Below are positions 15,698 to 21,301 of a stretch of DNA of 21,301 nucleotides, one piece after another (the first letter of the stretch is position 1; the number at the start of each line of letters is the position of its first letter). The stretch is taken from positions 1-21,301 of the forward strand of contig JWZX01003008.1 of the NCBI GenBank assembly GCA_001275005.1. The letters run 5' to 3'. A program made the position numbers and the translations under genes. Below the pieces are notes generated by a model. It searched no databases. It was not told where the DNA came from and saw only the letters and a program-made list of their open reading frames with translations. Source of the DNA: Chrysochromulina tobinii (Eukaryota; Haptophyta; Prymnesiales; Chrysochromulinaceae).

Positions 15698-16271
15698 GGA
15701 CGGTGTTTGGCGCAGCGTGTACGGTGTAGTTGTACAGTAGCTCAGACTAGGTCCCGTTTAACGTATCGACGTCATGCACACATACATGTATCTAGTAACT
15801 GAGTGGAGTCGATGCTCAACCCGGGCGCGGGCCGTCCGTACGCGGCCACGCCTGACAGGCCCGCGCCCGGCGGCGGACGATCGGATCGGGATCCCCGGCC
15901 ATGGCGCTCCCGCGCCGGGGCCGATACACCACCACGCACCGATACACCGTTCACATACGGACCCGACGCCACCGCACCGATGCGCATGGCGCGGGTCGCG
16001 GATCTGTCGCGCGGGCCCCCGCTCTGCGGCCGCCACCAAAGGACACGCTGGACGTGAAGCTGGACTCTGCTGTCTCTCAACTCTCTCCGCTTTCCGGACA
16101 CACACTCAGCACCACGACCGTCGCGAAAAGCGCACGCGATGTTTGCATCACGCGTCGGCACATCCCAGGCGGAATGTGAGGCGCGAGTCCTTGCGGCTCC
16201 ACGTGCTCGTGTGTGGCTGGGCTCGTCTAAAGGGTAGCGAGGAGCCCCTCGGCTCTCAACCTTGGCTCGTC
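15698..16271. other. Convergent 3' spacer, GC-rich, hairpin-forming
   Basis: No convincing gene. The long frames on both strands (15774-16397 plus, 15772-16665 minus) are Arg/His/Pro-rich and arise from high GC content; the minus one also overlaps the transporter. The spacer has one CATGTATC motif (15785-15792) and a 13-bp perfect inverted repeat (next entry). CCCCGGC/GCCGGGG arms lie at 15893-15899 and 15914-15920. Confidence 0.5.
15821..15870. repeat. 13-bp perfect inverted repeat
   Basis: Arms CCGGGCGCGGGCC (15821-15833) and GGCCCGCGCCCGG (15858-15870) are perfectly complementary with a 24-base loop. They would form a very stable GC stem. It lies about 125 bp past the plus-strand stop and 400 bp past the convergent minus-strand stop, so it could affect 3' end formation on the plus side. 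Confidence 0.75.
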
Positions 16272-17522
16272 TCAGCTCCCCTTGGAGAGGCCGATCATGA
16301 TGCAGCCGGTGAGCGCGGTGAGGATGGCAAGGCAGAGCACGACGTAGTTGCGCGCGCCCGAGATCTCGCCGAAGGCGAACACGCCCCAGAGTGCTGAGAC
16401 GATGCCCGGCCCGGAGCAAATCATCGGAAAGGCGACCGACTGCGACATGGCGGTGTTTGCGAGGAACCACATAGTCTGTGCGATCGCCCACATGACGCCC
16501 GAGAGCATGGCCGGTAGCGTGAGCCGGTTGTTGATCATGGGCGAGCCGCGCATGATCACGCAGTACACGATGAACCACAGCGTCGACGTGGCGAAGATGC
16601 CGGTAAAGTGAGAGAAGATGTAGTCGAGGTCGTTGGTGGGGCCGTGGTGGTTTGCTTTGACCCACGAAGGCGGGCTGAAGGTGTTGCCGAAGAGGATGCC
16701 CGCGGCCACCGCCCCGAAGATGCCGAGCATGCGCTTGACGCTCTGCTGCTTCGTCGTCGCCGCATGATTGCTCAGGAGCACATCATTCATCCCGCCCACA
16801 TCATAGTTCACCGCGCGCGTCTGTTCCGCAGGCTTGATTTGCGTGTACATGCCGAGCGCGATGACGGTGAGCGCGACGCCCGCATAGTTGAGCGGCGGGC
16901 TCTTGAGATGCTCGAGGTCGCCGTGCCCGTTCGTCACCAGACCGAACATACCCGAAGCCCAGCCCATGAGCATGTTGGCGCTGCCCCAGATTAGCAGGCC
17001 AAGGGACAGCCCGATCATATTGATCACGGGCACGCTCAGTGTGTTGCCCGTCGCCCAGAGCGCGCCGCCGAGGCACGCTACGGGCACAAACTTGACGCTG
17101 TACTCATCAGGTCGGCCTGTCGCGATCATCTCGTCCGGCTGCAGATCGCCATGCGCGCCGTGGACATCCACGTCGCCAACAATGCTTGGCACGGCGTACA
17201 CGAGCAGCTGGATCAAGAGCCCCGTCATCCAGATGGCGGAGCACATGACCCACTGATAGTACATGCCGTCATACGTCTCGTACCGCTTCACTGGCACGAA
17301 GTTGCTACCGAAGAAGACAGACGCAATCAGCACTTCCACATATCCCCAAGCGCTCGACTTGTCGGCCGGCGGCGGCGGCGGCGCCACGGGAGGCGCGGGA
17401 GGCAGCGCGGGAGGCAAATTACCTGCCGACACCTTGGCACCCACGAGGGTGTCCACGGCATTGGTCGACGGCGCGGCCGCAGAGAGCGACAGAATTGCAA
17501 GAAATGATAGCGCGAGCACCAT
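16272..17522 (-). CDS. TMEM144-family multi-pass transporter
   Basis: The product is 416 residues. TMEM144-like proteins belong to the drug/metabolite transporter superfamily and are thought to move sugars or related solutes; the substrate is unknown. The family signature is clear in both halves: FGSNFVPVKRYETYDGMYYQ near the first membrane span and LDYIFSHFTGIFATSTLWF in the second half. About ten hydrophobic segments follow one another, including NYAGVALTVIALGMYTQI and LGIFGAVAAGILFGN. The N-terminus adds MVLALSFLAILSLSAAA, which looks like a cleavable signal peptide, and a Pro-rich linker (PPALPPAPPVAPPPPP) before span 1, so entry to the secretory or plastid endomembrane route is likely. 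It lies 57 bp downstream of the acyl-CoA-binding gene on the same strand. Such a short gap leaves little room for its own promoter. Confidence 0.88.
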   Translation of the reverse strand: MVLALSFLAILSLSAAAPSTNAVDTLVGAKVSAGNLPPALPPAPPVAPPPPPADKSSAWGYVEVLIASVFFGSNFVPVKRYETYDGMYYQWVMCSAIWMTGLLIQLLVYAVPSIVGDVDVHGAHGDLQPDEMIATGRPDEYSVKFVPVACLGGALWATGNTLSVPVINMIGLSLGLLIWGSANMLMGWASGMFGLVTNGHGDLEHLKSPPLNYAGVALTVIALGMYTQIKPAEQTRAVNYDVGGMNDVLLSNHAATTKQQSVKRMLGIFGAVAAGILFGNTFSPPSWVKANHHGPTNDLDYIFSHFTGIFATSTLWFIVYCVIMRGSPMINNRLTLPAMLSGVMWAIAQTMWFLANTAMSQSVAFPMICSGPGIVSALWGVFAFGEISGARNYVVLCLAILTALTGCIMIGLSKGS

Positions 17523-17579
17523 TCTGTGCTGTGATGACGGGGATGCCGACGATTGACCTGTAAACTTGGTCGTGTTATT

Positions 17580-18545
17580 TCAAACAATCTCTTGGCTCGC
17601 GAGCAACACAGAGAGCTGAGCGCTCAGCCGCTCGAGCTGGGCGCGCTTTGCGATCCTGCCGTGGCTGAACCCATTGCCCCCGCGTGCCGTCTCGCTGATA
17701 TTGACGGATCCTTTGCCATCCTGCTTGGCAACGAAAACGGCCCAGCAGAACCACAATAGCTCTGTGCCCGCCACGGCCTTGCTGTGGTCCACGTGCCATG
17801 ATATTGTCATCTTCTCGAAAATATCGGTCGTGATGAGAAGGAAGCGCTCCTGCAGAGGCGCTGCAGGAGCGCATACAGGTAGGCAGTTACGCAGCCATGG
17901 CAGACAAGCAGCCCAGTGAGATAGTCCTGGAGGCAAGACACCGCCAAGCAGTGTCGGCACGCGGATCGATGGGTGCGCCTCACGCATCGCGCCACGGATC
18001 ATCTCGATGGCAGCCTCAATGGTGTACATCTCGGTGGGCGCGGGCGCGTCCTCCACGGTGCCGGTCTCAGCGTGCACCGATTTTTCGCCGCCCTTCTCGC
18101 CCTTGCGCTCGCGCTCCTTCTTCTCGGAGCGCTCGAAAGGCTCGCCTGCCTCCGTGATGCGCGCCGCGAAGAAGCTGGAATGGCTCGCGGAATGGCTCGC
18201 CTGCCTCCACATCGGGGGCTTGTCTTTCATGACGGGGGCGCCCTCAGACTGGCTCTCTCTGGGCGGGGTACACTCCTCCTGCTGCAGCTGATTGACGAGC
18301 GCGATGTAAAACTCCCGCGCCTCCTCGGCAGGCATTGTGCCGAGTGCTAACCATGCCTTGTGCTTTTCTTTGGCGACAATATCGAAGACACCTGCATTTG
18401 CCTGTTCGGGTGCCGAGCCTACCTTGGCCTGCTTGAAGTACGCATACAGCTTCAGCTTGTTTTCGTTGGTGCAACTCTTTGGCAGCGATGGTGCGGCGGC
18501 GGTGGCGGCTCTGAAGGCCTCATCCCTGGCCGTGTCGGACAACAT
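17580..18545 (-). CDS. Acyl-CoA-binding domain protein
   Basis: The product is 321 residues. Residues 1-88 form an acyl-CoA-binding (ACBP) domain: DEAFRAATAAAPSLPKS, KLKLYAYFKQAKVGSAP, EKHKAWLALGTMPAEEAREF. The KQAxVG motif and the Lys/Trp positions that hold the CoA are present. ACBPs bind long-chain acyl-CoA esters and carry them between membranes and enzymes. After the domain comes a charged Lys/Glu/Arg linker (about 135-170), then TEMYTIEAAIEMIRGAMREA and a C-terminal part with hydrophobic stretches (TELLWFCWAVFVAKQ) that I cannot assign. It is much longer than single-domain ACBP (about 90 residues), so it is a multidomain form, or the 3' part hides an intron. A perfect inverted repeat lies inside the coding sequence. 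It is divergent from the rhomboid gene. Confidence 0.85.
   Translation of the reverse strand: MLSDTARDEAFRAATAAAPSLPKSCTNENKLKLYAYFKQAKVGSAPEQANAGVFDIVAKEKHKAWLALGTMPAEEAREFYIALVNQLQQEECTPPRESQSEGAPVMKDKPPMWRQASHSASHSSFFAARITEAGEPFERSEKKERERKGEKGGEKSVHAETGTVEDAPAPTEMYTIEAAIEMIRGAMREAHPSIRVPTLLGGVLPPGLSHWAACLPWLRNCLPVCAPAAPLQERFLLITTDIFEKMTISWHVDHSKAVAGTELLWFCWAVFVAKQDGKGSVNISETARGGNGFSHGRIAKRAQLERLSAQLSVLLASQEIV
17844..17872. repeat. 12-bp perfect inverted repeat within ACBP coding region
   Basis: Arms GCGCTCCTGCAG (17844-17855) and CTGCAGGAGCGC (17861-17872) are separated by AGGCG. The stem would be stable in DNA or RNA. It lies in the poorly assigned C-terminal part of the acyl-CoA-binding gene. 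Confidence 0.85.
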
Positions 18546-18913
18546 GACATGTGTGATGGAGACTTGCCAAAATAGCGTGAAAGATCTCGCACCATTTTCG
18601 TGGGTGAAGGGTCACACTGCGTGCGCTAATCTTCCAAGATACAGAACGGTACCGGTACCGGTACGTGTAGCAAATGTGCCCGTGTGCGCCCGTGTGCCCC
18701 GTGTGTGTCCTGTGTGTGTGTCCCAGCTCCCCTCGGTGTCTTTGTCCCGGTAAAAAGGCACCGGGGGGACCAAGGGGCTGGGAGCTCACCCAGCCCCTTG
18801 GGGGGACGCTCACGGGGACACTCGCGACAACTCTTGCGTCGGCAACTCGGCACATGCGTCGGCGGCCGGTTGGTTCCAAAAAGTTACTCACGGCGCGCTG
18901 ACAGGCGTCTGCC
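18546..18913. promoter_or_regulatory. Divergent hairpin-rich spacer between ACBP and rhomboid
   Basis: The spacer must hold the promoters of both genes. It contains three tandem CGGTAC units (18647-18664) forming overlapping GGTACC palindromes, and a GTGTG-rich tract at about 18665-18722. CCCGGT...ACCGGG arms near 18746-18765 come next. A 13-bp perfect inverted repeat follows: CCAAGGGGCTGGG (18770-18782), a six-base AGCTCA loop, then CCCAGCCCCTTGG (18789-18801). The last lies 112 bp before the rhomboid ATG. No TATA box is evident. Confidence 0.55.
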
Positions 18914-19915
18914 ATGCGCTCGTCTGTGCTCGTGACGCTTGCTGCGACGACCGTAAGCGGCCTTCACCCCAACATCGTCCTCACGTCTCATGCGCGCCCA
19001 CTGATCCACCATCGACACTCTTCCACCGGCGTTCGCTGCGGCGTTTCTGAGGATGGCACGCCGGCGTTCGATGAGCTCTCCCGCAATCTCGCGCGCTACA
19101 ACACGCCGGGCCTGAGGCTACGTACTTCGGGCCCCGTGCGCTATGTAACAGATTTTTTCGATCGGCTCGTTGGCGGCGTGAGCGGCTCTGGTCGTGCTGC
19201 AGGTCGCGCGGCCGGTGCCTTGCCAGTGCACGGCGCTGCCGCGCTTCTCACCGCATTCGCATACGCAGCGCAAAGCTACGCGCCAAGGGCCGCGATGGCT
19301 GGAGGCGCGCGCGTGAACGCGCTCATCGACAGTGGGCAGTGGCATCGGCTCGTGAGCCCGGTTCTCCTTCACGGCAGCTTCATGCACCTGCTCTCCAACC
19401 TCTTCTCGCTCTGGCGTATTGGTCCACTTGTCCAGGCGAGCTTCGGCCCGGCCCGCACGTGGCTACTTTACCTCTCGTCGGGGATCGCAGGCAACTTAGC
19501 GGGCCTCGCGTGGGGCCCGGCACGCGGCATGAGCGTCGGCGCTTCGGGCGCCGTCTTCGGCATGATAGGCGCCACGGGCGGCTACGTCTTGCGCAACCGA
19601 CGGGCGCTCGGCAGTTACGGCGACGCACTTCTGAGCAACGCGGGGCAAATCCTGCTGCTCAACCTCTTCATCGGCACACGGCGTGGTTCGGGCGTCGACA
19701 ATCTCGCACACGTTGGCGGCTTTGCGTGCGGCGCGCTCGTCGGTCTGCTCGTCGCGCCCGAGGCGGGCCGACGGGAGGGAGAGGGCGATGGGGCGCTCCT
19801 GCCGCCGTGGTGTGTACGTGGGCTCCTTGCGGCGATGGTCGTGCTGTACCTCGCCGGGCTGAGCCAGGCGACCCGCATTGCGCTGACACTCATGGGCGTG
19901 TACGGACGAATGTGA
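18914..19915 (+). CDS. Rhomboid intramembrane serine protease, probably organellar
   Basis: The product is 333 residues. Rhomboids cut transmembrane helices within the lipid bilayer. The catalytic pair is present: Ser211 in GASG (209-212) and His266 in NLAHVGG. The L1/TM2 motif is also there (LLHGSFMHLLSNLFSLWRIG, 151-170), with about six membrane spans from residue 105 on. The first 20 residues (MRSSVLVTLAATTVSGLHP) look like a signal peptide. A basic, Ser/Arg/His-rich stretch to about residue 100 follows. This two-part layout is typical of nuclear-encoded plastid proteins in algae with secondary plastids, so a plastid membrane site is plausible. A signal peptide plus ordinary secretory location is the alternative. 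The nearest bacterial-type GlpG or plant plastid rhomboids have the same core. Confidence 0.9.
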   Translation: MRSSVLVTLAATTVSGLHPNIVLTSHARPLIHHRHSSTGVRCGVSEDGTPAFDELSRNLARYNTPGLRLRTSGPVRYVTDFFDRLVGGVSGSGRAAGRAAGALPVHGAAALLTAFAYAAQSYAPRAAMAGGARVNALIDSGQWHRLVSPVLLHGSFMHLLSNLFSLWRIGPLVQASFGPARTWLLYLSSGIAGNLAGLAWGPARGMSVGASGAVFGMIGATGGYVLRNRRALGSYGDALLSNAGQILLLNLFIGTRRGSGVDNLAHVGGFACGALVGLLVAPEAGRREGEGDGALLPPWCVRGLLAAMVVLYLAGLSQATRIALTLMGVYGRM

Positions 19916-20460
19916 GGCTAGGGCCGTGCTCCAAGCGCGCTGGCGTCGGTGCTGGTGCCCTCTGCCAGCGGCAACAGCCCGGCCGAGGGTTGCCTAGCCC
20001 CAAGGCGAGAGCGCCGCGCTGTCGGGGCGCCGCGCTGTCATCGACTCGGGGCGTCATTCCCACGTTCGGCGTTACATCGTCATGGGCTGCTTACTAGCCA
20101 GGACGCTCGTCGTGTGTCCTGAGCGCTGAGGTCCAGGCGCGCGGCCCCACAAGAGCCCAAGTCAGGTTGATCTGAGCTCGGTGTTAAGCTCGGATAATGA
20201 TAACACCGAGCTCATCGGATAAGCTCGTATCCGCTATCCCTATCGCCGTCGAACCCCGATCCGGGAACGAAATCAACCGAACGATCCGGGTCGACGTACG
20301 CGTTCCTTAAACGCGCCGCGCGAGAGGCGAGAACGCTGAACGGGGTCGCCGGCACCGACGTGAACCCCCTTCTCGCTAATGACTATAATTCGATATTTCT
20401 GTGACCAACATTTCTCTTACTACAGTGCATGTAGAATAGGTCGAAAGGCGATACGGGATT
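19916..20460. other. Convergent 3' spacer with repeats
   Basis: No gene is seen between the rhomboid stop and the convergent PPC-domain gene. It has a 13-bp direct repeat (GCGCCGCGCTGTC at 20011-20023 and 20027-20039) and a 14-bp perfect inverted repeat (next entry). CGGATA/TATCCG arms flank AGCTCG around 20216-20233, and two GATCCGGG copies lie near 20258 and 20284. Confidence 0.55.
20173..20214. repeat. 14-bp perfect inverted repeat
   Basis: Arms TGAGCTCGGTGTTA (20173-20186) and TAACACCGAGCTCA (20201-20214) are perfectly complementary around a 14-base loop. It lies about 260 bp past each convergent stop. It may be a 3' structure, a protein-binding site or a relic of a small mobile element. 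Confidence 0.85.
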
Positions 20461-20958
20461 TCACGCGATCGAGCAGCGCTTGCTCGCGTGCAGCTCGTCC
20501 CACGTAGTCTCCGGGTCGACGGGGCGCGTGAAGGTGAGGCCCTCCCCGCACTCGCCGAGAACGACCTCCGCTGTCGTGTAGATCGTGCAGCCCTCGAGCA
20601 CATGGCCGCCGACCATTGCGCCCTTGCCATCAGACAGCGAAATGTGAAGGTGCGGGAGCGCGTCCCTTCCCATCGTGCCGACGAGGCTGCAGATCTCAAA
20701 GTGGCCCGTCACGACGGCCGCCTCGCTTTGGTTGGCGTAGCGCAGCGTCGCGCGCGTCAGACTGCCGACGCAGGTGACGACAAAGGACGCGCGCAGGCCA
20801 GCGCGGGCCACGTACTCGCGCAGCTCGACGAGCAGGTCGGCGCCCGGCCGCAGGCGGAGGACGTGCACGAGCGCCGTCGCTCGCGCTGCGAAGGCCACCG
20901 AAGGCGCCATCTTTGGCGACAAGTCGCCGAGGCGCCTTCCGTTTTCTTTCGCTTCCAT
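20461..20958 (-). CDS. PPC/DUF296 domain protein
   Basis: The product is 165 residues from the ATG at 20958; an ATG at 20913 is an alternative. The frame is open back to 21144, but that extension is Arg/Gly/Ser-rich and unlike coding sequence. Nearly the whole protein is one PPC (plant and prokaryote conserved, DUF296) domain: VLRLRPGADLLVELREYV, then CVGSLTRATLRYANQSEA, HLHISLSDG, GGHVLEGCTIYTTAEVVLGE and PETTWDEL. His103, His105 and His119 (HxH and GGH) match the likely metal site of stand-alone bacterial members. Plant AHL proteins use the same domain next to an AT-hook; no AT-hook is present here. The reaction or ligand of stand-alone forms is not established. It is convergent with the rhomboid gene. 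Confidence 0.88.
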   Translation of the reverse strand: MEAKENGRRLGDLSPKMAPSVAFAARATALVHVLRLRPGADLLVELREYVARAGLRASFVVTCVGSLTRATLRYANQSEAAVVTGHFEICSLVGTMGRDALPHLHISLSDGKGAMVGGHVLEGCTIYTTAEVVLGECGEGLTFTRPVDPETTWDELHASKRCSIA

Positions 20959-21234
20959 AAAATGGATGTGGCTCGTGCGGCGAAGGCAAGCACTCCTGCG
21001 CGGACTGCCGAGCAGCCAGGAACTTTTAAGATTATCGCCGGGACCCGTTCGACACTTTCCCTTCCCTTTCGATTCTCGCTCGTGTGGGCGCGCTCGCGAC
21101 AAGAAATTGGATACTGTACCGGTATGCCCGCCTCCGCCTCTCACGCCTCGAGCTTATCGGGGGCTCTGGCCGCACAAGGGTGACGGGGGGTTTGTTATCG
21201 AATTTGGGGGGGGTTGTTATCAGGATACGTATCC
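20959..21234. other. Upstream spacer of the PPC gene
   Basis: No gene is recognised. It should contain the leftward promoter of the PPC-domain gene. At the right, G6-T3GTTATC (21185-21199) and G8-TTGTTATC (21206-21221) form a direct repeat with a 22-bp period. The palindrome GATACGTATC follows at 21224-21233. Confidence 0.5.
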
Positions 21235-21278
21235 CATGTATCTAACATGTATCGTGCATGTATCGTGCATGTATCTTG
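21235..21278. repeat. 11-bp tandem array of CATGTATC
   Basis: CATGTATC starts at 21235, 21246, 21257 and 21268, with an exact period of 11 bases and variable TAA, GTG, GTG and TTG spacers. The array may continue as diverged copies beyond the window. Confidence 0.9.
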
Positions 21279-21299
21279 ATGTGTCCCGTCAAGATACAT
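21269..21299. repeat. 11-bp perfect hairpin at right edge
   Basis: ATGTATCTTGA (21269-21279) pairs perfectly with TCAAGATACAT (21289-21299) around a nine-base loop. The last tandem CATGTATC copy forms the left arm, so the array ends in an inverted copy. The window stops two bases later. Confidence 0.85.
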
Positions 21300-21301
21300 C
21301 G

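Noticed and set aside
15772-16665. 297-codon minus-strand frame
   Set aside because: It overlaps the transporter in another frame and is Arg/His-rich with no domain.
20959-21144. 62-residue extension of the PPC protein
   Set aside because: Arg/Gly/Ser-rich and outside the domain; the ATG at 20958 gives the expected length.
21235-21301. CRISPR array or telomere
   Set aside because: The 11-bp period has no spacers of CRISPR length, and the unit is not a TTAGGG-type telomere repeat.
1-21301. tRNA or rRNA genes
   Set aside because: I saw no TPsiC-like GGTTCGA box with a matching acceptor stem and no conserved rRNA blocks; tRNAscan-SE and Infernal would be decisive.

Overview
This window looks like nuclear DNA from a compact, GC-rich genome of a photosynthetic protist, most likely an alga with a secondary plastid. 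A haptophyte is my best guess, but nothing in the sequence proves it. Three observations point to a eukaryotic nucleus: genes such as Pescadillo, a TMEM144-type transporter, an acyl-CoA-binding protein and a pepsin-like protease; short spliceosomal introns in two genes; and spacers of only 57 to about 640 bp with genes on both strands and no bacterial operon or ribosome-binding-site pattern. No rRNA, tRNA, CRISPR array, insertion sequence or intact transposon was recognised by eye.

Left part (1-7112). A gene cut by the window edge runs leftward and encodes a basic-region protein with a Gln/Pro tract. A 212-bp purine-rich divergent promoter separates it from the Pescadillo (PES1) homologue, whose conserved N-terminus is recovered only by splicing a 98-bp intron. 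Then come a secreted-type aspartyl protease with a long tail of charged heptad repeats, and an IQ-motif coiled-coil protein.

Middle (7113-12782). A 600-bp spacer carries degenerate repeats and three AP-1/GCN4-like sites. It precedes a protein built from about five 53-residue beta-type repeats. A protein with two Stc1-like zinc modules follows. Next is a small minus-strand gene in three exons, one of them behind a GC-AG intron, which appears in no single reading frame. Last is a sulfotransferase-like gene with a well-placed TATA box.

Right part (12783-21301). An unrecognised minus-strand protein with a degenerate EF-hand-like stretch is divergent from a small unrecognised plus-strand gene. 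A TMEM144-family transporter and an acyl-CoA-binding protein lie in tandem on the minus strand, only 57 bp apart. A hairpin-rich divergent spacer leads to a rhomboid protease with a probable organelle presequence. A PPC/DUF296 protein lies convergent to it. The last 70 bases hold an 11-bp tandem array of CATGTATC and a perfect hairpin; the same motif recurs in two distant spacers.

The genes do not form one pathway. They read as ordinary neighbours in a gene-dense genome: ribosome biogenesis, proteolysis, lipid-CoA binding, membrane transport and sulfation, plus several lineage-specific proteins. The most unusual items are the multi-repeat beta protein, the hidden three-exon gene, the dispersed CATGTATC motif, and long perfect inverted repeats, two of which sit between convergent genes.
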